From assembly GCF_016879755.1 (NCBI RefSeq), contig NZ_WOFU01000013.1:1-57684 (forward strand): a stretch of DNA of 57,684 bases, given 5' to 3'. The notes beneath the pieces were generated by a model, which was not told the origin of the DNA, did no database searches, and saw only the letters and a list, made by a program, of their open reading frames with translations. Origin of the DNA: Bacillus sp. B15-48. GTDB taxonomy: Bacteria; Bacillota; Bacilli; Bacillales; Cytobacillaceae. The translations under genes and the position numbers were made by a program. Shown here piece by piece: positions 7,645 to 14,447 of this stretch (position 1 is its first letter; the number at the start of each line of letters is the position of its first letter).

Positions 7645-8826
7645 ATGTTCAAGTTGGAGAAATCTTTTTACTCCAAAACGAGTATGTATTCTTTTTTTAC
7701 GATATTAATCTTGTTCTTTTTAATGTGGGTGTCCACAGCAAAATTTCTTCACATTGATATAGCTTTGCTAGGGTATATGATTGGTAGTGCTGTTTTTGCC
7801 ATTGGCCTTGTGATTCGGATGTGCTTCTGGATCATTCGCACAGCTACGAATCGGGTCGCTTCACGCAGTGTAAAAAATCTATTTACGAAAGAACGCATGA
7901 AGCGTAATGCAAAATCAATTGGAAAAACATTAATTGATAATATTCTATTGCAAAAGTTTATTTTTAAGCGTGGCTTATACCGTGGAATTCAACACATTAT
8001 GATTTCGTGGGGATGTATTATCTCATTTGCGTTTACATTTGGCCTCACATTTGGATGGTTTCGCTTTGATTTAGTCAATCCAGATACGTATCAAATGGTT
8101 GCCTTTAATATTCCGCTAATTAATATGGCCGCAGACGGTTGGCTTGCGGAAATTTTCTATAACCTTCTTAATATCGGTGCAGTAATGGTATTAATTGGGG
8201 TTGGGATGGCATTATACCGTAGATTTAAAGATTACGATGTAAAAGTGACTCAGCGTTTTGAGTTTGACTTATTGCCTTTATATATTTTGTTAGCCGTTAC
8301 CGCAACAGGGTTGGCGTTAACTGTTTCATATAAATTCCTTGATGGTTGGATGCACCCATATATTTCTTTAGTCCACCAAGTTACCGTAGTCATTATGTTA
8401 GTGTATTTTCCATTCGGGAAGTTATTCCATGTTCCGATTAGACCGCTCGCAACAGCTGTACCGATAAGTTATCAAGAGACACTGCAAGTGGATACAAAAT
8501 CTTGTAAAAGCTGTCATCAACTATATAGCAATGACGATCAAATTGCCGATGTTCAAGCAATCTTAAAAGCGCAAAGCTTTGATTTACAACTTGCTGATGG
8601 CACGTATCTATCAGACTATTGCCCTTCATGCAGACGTCGGATGAGAGCATTAAAACAAATGAATATGGAGGCGCCGCAAGGAAATCCTTACGGACCAGTA
8701 AATACAAATAATGGAATTCATATGTCAGGTTTCGGAAAGAAACGTTCAGAAGAATATTACGGGTTAAATGATGAAATGGAAAAAGATATACAGGAGGGAA
8801 AAGAATATGAGTCAGTTTCTCGTTAA
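7645..8826 (+). CDS. Membrane cytochrome-b-like subunit (NarI/DsrM-like) with a C-terminal four-cysteine domain
   Basis: A 393-residue integral membrane protein with about six helices (near residues 14-37, 40-65, 112-138, 162-188, 203-228 and 236-258). The basic loop between helices 2 and 3 places the N- and C-termini in the cytoplasm. Histidines in or near helices (GIQHIMISWG, LVHQVTVV, GKLFHVP) are candidate haem b ligands, as in NarI-type quinol dehydrogenases. The tail carries C287-x2-C290-H291 and C326-x2-C329, probably binding zinc or an Fe-S centre. GGGAGG precedes the start. It overlaps the catalytic gene by 20 bases, so it is the likely electron-input subunit. Family assignment is moderate. 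Confidence 0.65.
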   Translation: MFKLEKSFYSKTSMYSFFTILILFFLMWVSTAKFLHIDIALLGYMIGSAVFAIGLVIRMCFWIIRTATNRVASRSVKNLFTKERMKRNAKSIGKTLIDNILLQKFIFKRGLYRGIQHIMISWGCIISFAFTFGLTFGWFRFDLVNPDTYQMVAFNIPLINMAADGWLAEIFYNLLNIGAVMVLIGVGMALYRRFKDYDVKVTQRFEFDLLPLYILLAVTATGLALTVSYKFLDGWMHPYISLVHQVTVVIMLVYFPFGKLFHVPIRPLATAVPISYQETLQVDTKSCKSCHQLYSNDDQIADVQAILKAQSFDLQLADGTYLSDYCPSCRRRMRALKQMNMEAPQGNPYGPVNTNNGIHMSGFGKKRSEEYYGLNDEMEKDIQEGKEYESVSR

Positions 8827-10936
8827 AGAAGGCGTTAAAAATCAGATTCGTAAAGGCGAAAAATTAGTGACGACCCATTGCTGTTATTGTGGGATGCAAT
8901 GTGGGATGCATATTCGCGTTGATGAAAAAACCAATAAGGTTGTAGGCGTAGAACCACGTTATGACTGGGTATTAACAAAAGGGAAAATGTGTCCAAAAGG
9001 GGTAACTGCTTATCAGACGGTTGATCATCCAGACCGTATTAAACGCCCATTAATTAAGAAAAACGGTCAATTTGTTGAATCAACTTGGGAAGAAGCACTT
9101 GACCTAATTGAGCGTAAATTTAAAGAAATTCAAGGGAATTATGGAAAAGATTCAGTTGGTGTGTACGGTGGCGTTTCAATGACTAATGAAAAATGCTACT
9201 TAGTCGGAAAATATGCACGCGTAGGACTTGGGACGCGATATGTTGACTATAATGGCCGCTATTGCATGAGTTCTGCTGCCGGTGGCTTTAACAAAACTCT
9301 AGGGATGGACCGCGGTTCAACGATTCCTTGGACAGAGCTTGAGCATACCGATTGTTTCTTTATGTCCGGAACGAATACAGCTGAATGTCATCCAACAAGT
9401 ATTCAATGGTTCTGGAAGGCAAAGGACAAAGGGGCAAAAATCATTGTTGCAGACCCTCGTGAAACGGCAACTGCTCGTGTAGCTGATGTTCATTTGGACC
9501 TTCTTCCTGGGACAGATACAGCATTAGCAAACGGAATCATGCACTTATTGATAAAGCATGATTATGTTGATTATGAATATGTTCAAGAGCGTTGTAATAA
9601 TTTTGCAGAATTAAAAGAGGTCACAGCAAAATTTACACCAGAATATACATCTGAAATTACCGGAGTAGCTGTTGAGAAAATAATTAAGGCTGCACATATT
9701 TTTGGGAAATCACCACGGTCTGTTGTAATGTTCGCTCGTGGGGTAGAACAACAAAGAACTGGCGTTGACAATGTAAGTTTATATACATCAATGGCATTGC
9801 TACGAGGACAAATTGGTAAATTTGCTTCAGGTGTAGCAACATTCACTGGTCAAGGAAACGGCCAAGGCGGACGTGAGCATGGGCAGAAAGCAGATGCTCT
9901 ACCTGGTTACCGGAAAATCAATGATCCAAAGCATGTTGAGTATGTTTCAAATGTTTGGGGCATTAAGCCTGAAGAAATGCCGAAAGAAGGCGTTTCAGCT
10001 TACGAAATGTTTAGTTTAATGGAACAAAAAACAATTCGTGCCTTGCATGTTATTTGTTCGAATCCAGTCGTTTCTTCACCAAATATAAATTTTGTAACGA
10101 AAGCACTTAAGGATCTCGATTTCCTTGTAGTGAACGATTTCTTCCTTTCTGAAACGGCAGAGTTGGCAGATGTCGTTTTACCAGCAACAACATGGGCTGA
10201 AGATGAAGGAACAACAACGAATACTGAAGGTCGTGTGATTCGAATTCGTAAAGTTGTAGAACCGCTAGGGGAATCAAAACCTGATTGGGAAATCATTAAA
10301 TTGATTGCTGAGCGAATGGGCAAAGGTAGCTACTTCCCTTATAACGAACCGCGAGAAATCTTTAATGAGCTTCGCGTAGCATCTAAAGGTGGAAAAGCTG
10401 ACTACTACGGTGTTACTTATGAAAAAATTGATGAACAAGATGGCGTTTTCTGGCCAGCGCCTACGGAGGATTCGAAAGGGTCTCCGAGTATTTTTCAGGA
10501 CAAGTTCGCAACAGAGGATGGAAAAGCGAATCTCGCTGTTTGTGATTATATCGGACCAGCAGAAGTGAAATCGAAGGAGTATCCGTTATGGTTAACAACA
10601 GGGCGTGTCGTATTCCACTATCTATCCGGAAACCAAACGAGACGTGTAGGATTCCTAATGGAGCAATGTCCAGAGCCGTTTGTTGAAATGCATCCGGAAT
10701 TAGCAAGCCAATACCAAGTGGAAAATGGCGAAAAAGTGAAGCTAGTTACACCTCGTGGTGAAATGGTTACGCCAGTGAAAATAACGAAAGCGATTCGCAA
10801 AGATGTGCTGTTTGTCCCATACCACTGGGGGAAAGAACAATCAGTCAATCAGTTAACAAATCCGGCACTAGATCCAACTTCACGGATGCCTGAATTTAAA
10901 GTTTGTGCGGTTAAGCTAGAAAAACTTGCGAAATAA
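8807..10936 (+). CDS. Molybdopterin oxidoreductase of the assimilatory nitrate reductase (NasC/NarB) clade, catalytic subunit
   Basis: A 709-residue Mo-bisMGD enzyme. The N-terminus holds a [4Fe-4S] site (C25 or C26, C28, C32, C62). The likely Mo ligand is C153 in GRYCMSSAAGGF, the Nap/Nas type rather than the formate dehydrogenase RxCH type. GQGNGQGGREHGQKADALPG is the signature of Nas/NarB nitrate reductases, and the C-terminal molybdopterin-binding domain begins near residue 580. There is no Tat or Sec signal, so it works in the cytoplasm, presumably reducing nitrate to nitrite. ATG 8807 has AGGAGGG just upstream; the longer in-frame start at 8768 lacks one. It is sandwiched between membrane and ferredoxin subunits instead of the flavoprotein NasB. 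Nitrate as substrate is inferred from motifs and nearby nirBD. Confidence 0.82.
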   Translation: MSQFLVKEGVKNQIRKGEKLVTTHCCYCGMQCGMHIRVDEKTNKVVGVEPRYDWVLTKGKMCPKGVTAYQTVDHPDRIKRPLIKKNGQFVESTWEEALDLIERKFKEIQGNYGKDSVGVYGGVSMTNEKCYLVGKYARVGLGTRYVDYNGRYCMSSAAGGFNKTLGMDRGSTIPWTELEHTDCFFMSGTNTAECHPTSIQWFWKAKDKGAKIIVADPRETATARVADVHLDLLPGTDTALANGIMHLLIKHDYVDYEYVQERCNNFAELKEVTAKFTPEYTSEITGVAVEKIIKAAHIFGKSPRSVVMFARGVEQQRTGVDNVSLYTSMALLRGQIGKFASGVATFTGQGNGQGGREHGQKADALPGYRKINDPKHVEYVSNVWGIKPEEMPKEGVSAYEMFSLMEQKTIRALHVICSNPVVSSPNINFVTKALKDLDFLVVNDFFLSETAELADVVLPATTWAEDEGTTTNTEGRVIRIRKVVEPLGESKPDWEIIKLIAERMGKGSYFPYNEPREIFNELRVASKGGKADYYGVTYEKIDEQDGVFWPAPTEDSKGSPSIFQDKFATEDGKANLAVCDYIGPAEVKSKEYPLWLTTGRVVFHYLSGNQTRRVGFLMEQCPEPFVEMHPELASQYQVENGEKVKLVTPRGEMVTPVKITKAIRKDVLFVPYHWGKEQSVNQLTNPALDPTSRMPEFKVCAVKLEKLAK

Positions 10937-10951
10937 GGGGGAACGGTGATA

Positions 10952-11503
10952 ATGAATAAAATTATGTATCTGGAATTTGAACGATGTATCGGATGCCGCG
11001 CCTGTCAGGCTGCTTGCCGTGAATGCGGAGATCATGATGCGAAGGAACGAAATTATGTAGAATATGTCGATTTCACAGAATCACGTCAGACATTCCCGAT
11101 GCTTTGCATGCAATGTAAAGATCCGGCATGTGCCCGTGTTTGCCCAGCAAATGCAATTCAAATTACAGATGAAGGTGTTGTTCTTTCAGCAATGGAAGAA
11201 AAATGTATCGGATGCCGTAATTGTACATTTGGCTGTCCATTTGGGATTCCAAAATTCGATTTTGAAACAAATAAGATGTATAAATGCGATATGTGCTACG
11301 ACAGAACAAGGGATGACATCCCGCCAATGTGTGCGTCAGTTTGTCCAAGTGAGGCAATCAGGTTTATCGATTTTGATGAAATGCAGCAATTAAGAAGAAG
11401 ACGGACGCAAATGAACCTTGTGGAAGGGAAAAAGCCACAAGAAGGTAATAAGTGGGAATATGTGCCGGAATTCTTCGGAGTATACACTGACTCGAATTCG
11501 TAA
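10952..11503 (+). CDS. Four-cluster ferredoxin subunit (NrfC/DmsB/HycB-like)
   Basis: A 183-residue protein with sixteen-plus cysteines arranged as four [4Fe-4S] sites: CIGCRACQAAC, CMQCKDPACARVCP, CIGCRNCTFGCP and CDMCYDR...CASVCP. This is the electron-transfer subunit of complex iron-sulfur molybdoenzymes, which carries electrons from a membrane quinol dehydrogenase to the Mo subunit. No signal peptide, matching the cytoplasmic catalytic subunit. ATG 10952 is nine bases after AAGGGGGA; a GTG at 10946 is too close to it. The gene starts 15 bases after the catalytic gene and is followed by a terminator, closing a three-gene operon. Confidence 0.88.
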   Translation: MNKIMYLEFERCIGCRACQAACRECGDHDAKERNYVEYVDFTESRQTFPMLCMQCKDPACARVCPANAIQITDEGVVLSAMEEKCIGCRNCTFGCPFGIPKFDFETNKMYKCDMCYDRTRDDIPPMCASVCPSEAIRFIDFDEMQQLRRRRTQMNLVEGKKPQEGNKWEYVPEFFGVYTDSNS

Positions 11504-11633
11504 ATTGCATGTACCTTCCTGTTTGACAAGAGGGAAGGGAACAATTCATTCGGAAAGAGGTTGCGAATCATTCAGAAGGAAGAGAATTCTTTTACTTAAA
11601 ATGTTCAATCAATAGAGCCAAGTGAACAATAGG

Positions 11634-11680
11634 AGCTGGTCCAGTTTGAGCGCTAAGTTCTTTAGGGCCAGCTTTTTCTT
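11634..11680 (+). terminator. Terminator ending the reductase core operon
   Basis: AGCTGGTCC pairs with GGGCCAGCT (one G·U) around a 22-base loop, followed by TTTTCTT. It separates the three structural genes from the Mrp-Rieske group. Confidence 0.8.
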
Positions 11681-11734
11681 AAATCCATAGCACTTCAGAG
11701 GTTTCCCTTTTAAATAAAGAATGATGGATACATT

Positions 11735-11790
11735 AAGGTTTATACTAACCTTTAACATAGAAAAGGTTCACTTGAACTTAGTGTGAAGAG
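11735..11790. promoter_or_regulatory. Inverted repeats upstream of the mrp-type gene
   Basis: AAGGTT-TATACT-AACCTT (11735-11752) is a perfect six-base inverted repeat, followed within 20 bases by the related AAGGTTCACTTGAACTT. Together they look like a regulator-binding region in front of the second gene group. No consensus I recognise. Confidence 0.3.
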
Positions 11791-11821
11791 TTAAAATGAT
11801 GTTGAAAATGGGGTGCATTAT

Positions 11822-12565
11822 ATGTTGAAAGGCAATGTCCTCGCTGTTACGAGTGGCAAAGGAGGAGTTGGTAAATCCTCGCTGTCTGTTAACCTTGCTC
11901 TTGGTCTTCAAAAATTGGGTAAATCGGTAGCAATTATTGATTTAGATATATATGGATTTAGTGTTCCGAAAATCTTAAATATTGATTTTAAACCGAAAAC
12001 GTTTAATGGAAAAATCATTCCTGTGGAAACGCAAGGGATTAAAGTGATGTCGATGGGCTTTTTAGTAAACGGGAATGACCCGATTGTATGGCGCGGACCA
12101 ATGCTCGGAAAGATGATTGAGCATTTTACAAAAGACGTGCTTTGGGGGGAACTTGATTATTTTATCCTAGATATGCCGCCAGGAACCGGAGATGTCGCAC
12201 TTGATATGCATTTAATGATTCCTGAGAGTAAAGAAATCGTCGTGACAACACCACATAAAACCGCAGCCTTTGTCGCTGAACGTGCTGGAACGATGGCGAT
12301 TAAAAGCAATCATGAGGTAATCGGTGTCGTAGAGAATATGTCCTATTTTACACCGCCAGGAAGCAATGAAAAATATTATATTTTTGGAAAAGGTGGAGGA
12401 GAAGAACTAGCATCTCAACTACAGGTTGAATTGCTAGGGCAACTCCCAATTCAGGAACCTGATGAAAGTTCAGAAACTCCTGCGATTGCGAGTGAGGGAT
12501 CTCCATTGCAAATAGAATATTTGAATCTTGCGCGTAAAATTGAATCTAAATTCAATACCGATTAA
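11822..12565 (+). CDS. Mrp/ApbC-family P-loop ATPase, short form (SalA-like)
   Basis: A 247-residue MinD/Mrp-type ATPase with the deviant Walker A SGKGGVGKSSLSVNLA (about residues 10-25), DLDIYGFSVP, WRGPMLGKMIEHF and DMPPGTGDVALD. Full-length Mrp/SalA proteins carry an N-terminal DUF59 domain; this one lacks it and begins directly at the ATPase. The cluster-binding CxxC of classical ApbC carriers is not visible near ENMSYF. Relatives deliver Fe-S clusters or act as regulators. ATG 11822 is preferred over GTG 11813 because GGGG lies at a better distance. It heads the group with the Rieske protein, suggesting a role in Fe-S assembly or maturation, which is inference. Confidence 0.8.
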   Translation: MLKGNVLAVTSGKGGVGKSSLSVNLALGLQKLGKSVAIIDLDIYGFSVPKILNIDFKPKTFNGKIIPVETQGIKVMSMGFLVNGNDPIVWRGPMLGKMIEHFTKDVLWGELDYFILDMPPGTGDVALDMHLMIPESKEIVVTTPHKTAAFVAERAGTMAIKSNHEVIGVVENMSYFTPPGSNEKYYIFGKGGGEELASQLQVELLGQLPIQEPDESSETPAIASEGSPLQIEYLNLARKIESKFNTD

Positions 12566-12611
12566 ATAGATAAAGGAAAAATTTTAGCAGTAGAAACTGG
12601 AGGGTTCAGGA

Positions 12612-13145
12612 ATGACGGAGAATAAGAAAAATCAAAACCATCCATCCGAAGACCAAGATATGATAAAGTTGGTCGATAATTTAAATAGAAAAGATGATGT
12701 TAATCTTAACAGACGTGCCTTTCTTAAAGCTTCCTTTGGAACAACGGTTGCAATTGGCCTTGCTACAACCCCGTTTGGTGTGTTGTCTGCTATGGGGAAA
12801 AATGAAGATGGATCGGAGAAAATAGCGATTGCTGATGCGGATGAACTAGCCCTAGGAGAAGCGAAAAACTTTAATTATCCTTCAGAGGATGAGACGGCAG
12901 TTTTAGTAAGAACGCCTGATGATAAATATGTGGCCTACAATAATAAGTGTACTCATTTACAATGTCCTGTTTTTTATGAACATAAAGACAATGTCTTACT
13001 ATGTCCCTGCCATAAAGGGTACTTTGATGTAAATAACGGCCATCCAGTTTCAGGACCGCCTCAGCGAGAATTGCCGAAGATACTCGTTGAGGTTCAAGAT
13101 GGTAAAGTTTATGCCGTTGGAAGGGAGTATCGTCATAGTGAGTAA
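12612..13145 (+). CDS. Tat-exported Rieske [2Fe-2S] protein
   Basis: A 177-residue protein. A 35-residue hydrophilic leader is followed by a Tat-like signal (NRRAFLKASFGTTVAIGL, about 35-52) and a membrane segment. The Rieske cluster ligands are C113-x-H115 and C131-x2-H134, with C118 and C133 as the expected disulfide. This architecture is like the QcrA subunit of bc complexes or the Rieske proteins near archaeal Nar systems, so the cluster sits outside the membrane. It starts after GGAGGG and overlaps the next gene. No cytochrome b/c partner of a bc complex is encoded here, so its electron partner is unknown. Confidence 0.88.
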   Translation: MTENKKNQNHPSEDQDMIKLVDNLNRKDDVNLNRRAFLKASFGTTVAIGLATTPFGVLSAMGKNEDGSEKIAIADADELALGEAKNFNYPSEDETAVLVRTPDDKYVAYNNKCTHLQCPVFYEHKDNVLLCPCHKGYFDVNNGHPVSGPPQRELPKILVEVQDGKVYAVGREYRHSE

Positions 13146-13335
13146 AAAGCGTGCTTCCTTCCTATCGATTTTCTTATTTCTGGCCGTCAATGTAGTTGCC
13201 CTTGCCTTCGTTATTGAAGGCTACTTTGGGAGAGAGTATGATCATGTTTATACGTTTATGATTGTTGCTCTTATTTCTACTGCATTGGCAACGATTGCTT
13301 TTTTTATTTGGAAGAAGGAAGAGTATAAAAGCTAA
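13138..13335 (+). CDS. Small two-helix membrane protein
   Basis: The 65-residue product has two hydrophobic helices (about residues 8-26 and 37-55), a basic N-terminus (MSKKRAS) and a lysine-rich tail. The GTG start at 13138 overlaps the Rieske stop codon by eight bases with AAGGGAG about ten bases upstream; a longer frame from 13087 lies inside the Rieske gene. Translational coupling suggests that it is a membrane partner or assembly factor of the Rieske protein. No family recognised. Confidence 0.65.
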   Translation: MSKKRASFLSIFLFLAVNVVALAFVIEGYFGREYDHVYTFMIVALISTALATIAFFIWKKEEYKS

Positions 13336-13375
13336 GTGATAAGCGAATGTTAAGAGAAAAAGGAGGCTTGATTTA

Positions 13376-13582
13376 ATGGGCTCCCATTCTCATGAAAAAG
13401 AAAAAATTGAAAATGTTCTTAAGAATTCAATTGAAGTTGAAGAGGATTTAATGCGTACCTATTTAATAACAGCGGAACGAGTACATGAAGATGATGAATT
13501 AAAAGAGCGACTGCAAAACTTCGCAGAAGGAAATGCGAAGCGAACAAAGCAATTGCTCGATGAATTAAAATTAAAGAAGTAA
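13376..13582 (+). CDS. Small helical, ferritin/rubrerythrin-like protein
   Basis: A 68-residue acidic helical protein preceded by AGGAGG. The pattern SIEVEEDLMRTYLITAERV ... LQNFAEGNAKRTKQLLDEL resembles half of a ferritin-like four-helix bundle (E/Y/A/E spacing), possibly acting as a dimer. Only a few potential ligands (E, H) are present, so metal binding is speculative. It closes the Mrp-Rieske-TM group 40 bases after the membrane gene and ends at a terminator. Confidence 0.6.
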   Translation: MGSHSHEKEKIENVLKNSIEVEEDLMRTYLITAERVHEDDELKERLQNFAEGNAKRTKQLLDELKLKK

Positions 13583-13612
13583 AAAAATCGGGGCTTAGCT
13601 CCGATTTTTTTA
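13582..13612. terminator. Terminator closing the Mrp-Rieske gene group
   Basis: AAAAAATCGG and CCGATTTTTT pair around GGGCTTAGCT; usable from both strands, serving the convergent gene at 13623 too. Confidence 0.85.
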
Positions 13613-13622
13613 TTGTGGGAAG

Positions 13623-14132
13623 TCAACCAAATAAGTTCGTCGGTTCAATCAATAAGTTTTTTCCTTTAAATGTTTTCTCGCCAAAGGTCGTAATCAGTGT
13701 AATCGATGTAAGCCGAAAAGGATCGGAGTTAATCTGATACTCAGCAAGTAATCCATTGCCAAGCTCTTCTTCCTCCTCATTTTTAACTATTACATTTTGA
13801 CCTTCAAGTGTCCGGAGCTTTGCTTTCATCAGAAACGCTTTCCATGGCTCCCAATTTTTAATTAAATAAGCTTTTTCTCCAGTTTCAAGATAACCAAGTT
13901 GACAACCTGATTCATCGATTAAAACCCCTTCAGAATCCGCAATCGGTAAAATCAATTCTCTGATTATTTCATATTCAGCCATATCAAGTTGTGGGTGAAT
14001 TTGAAAGACGACTTCCCCTTGTTGATGTTGGATCGTTGCTAATTTTTTTTCATGATAGATAATTGAATTTCCTTTTATATATTCTGATTTGACCTTTTCA
14101 TTTTCGAGTCCTTTTATAATTAATGTAAGCAT
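13623..14132 (-). CDS. Hypothetical protein, 169 residues
   Basis: A soluble protein beginning MLTLIIKGLENEKVKSEYIK, with no signal peptide, membrane helix or metal motif. Its pattern (short β-strands separated by acidic turns, YLETGEKAYLIKNWEPWKAF, GYLETG) suggests a β-rich fold like Tubby/LURP-type scaffolds, but that is a guess. ATG 14132 has AAGGAG upstream; the frame extends to 14168 without support. It converges on the Rieske group and diverges from the TPR-GTPase gene. Function unknown. Confidence 0.7.
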   Translation of the reverse strand: MLTLIIKGLENEKVKSEYIKGNSIIYHEKKLATIQHQQGEVVFQIHPQLDMAEYEIIRELILPIADSEGVLIDESGCQLGYLETGEKAYLIKNWEPWKAFLMKAKLRTLEGQNVIVKNEEEEELGNGLLAEYQINSDPFRLTSITLITTFGEKTFKGKNLLIEPTNLFG

Positions 14133-14447
14133 TTTAGATCTCCTTTGTCTATTTAGGCAAGCATGCACTGAGATGTAACCTTTTTAGTATACAATATGAG
14201 CTATATATACACAGTACAAACATGAAAAAAGTGGTTATTGCCCCCGTAAACAACCGGGGGAGTTCGTATTTATTATGTAACCATTCGCTATATTACAGAT
14301 AAATTTGTTTTTGTTACAGAAAAGCAAGTAAAACGACATTTTTCGCGTTAGGAAGTCTGATAGAATACAATAAGGTATAATTTGTCATAGAAAGAATTAC
14401 AGTACATGAGTTAAAAAGAATGAAAATAATATGTCGGAGGATGCCAT
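14133..14447. other. Intergenic region with a GC-rich hairpin
   Basis: Between divergent genes. CCCCCG-TAAACAAC-CGGGGG (14241-14260) is a perfect six-base hairpin without a T-tract. TATAAT at 14376-14381 may be the -10 for the TPR-GTPase gene, but no convincing -35 precedes it. Nothing else is seen. Confidence 0.4.

Noticed and set aside
8500-8520. CxxCH in the membrane subunit as a cytochrome c haem site
   Set aside because: The tail is predicted on the cytoplasmic side, where c-type haem is not attached, and a matching CxxC follows.
8807-10936. Formate dehydrogenase as the identity of the Mo subunit
   Set aside because: The Mo-ligand motif is RYCMSS and the GREHGQKADALPG region is of the nitrate reductase type; formate enzymes usually show RxCH or RxUH. 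Kept as an outside possibility.
12612-13145. Rieske protein as QcrA of a bc complex
   Set aside because: No cytochrome b or c1-like genes follow; the next genes are a 65-residue membrane protein and a ferritin-like protein.
14241-14260. GC-rich hairpin as a terminator
   Set aside because: No T-tract on either side, and both flanking genes diverge from it.
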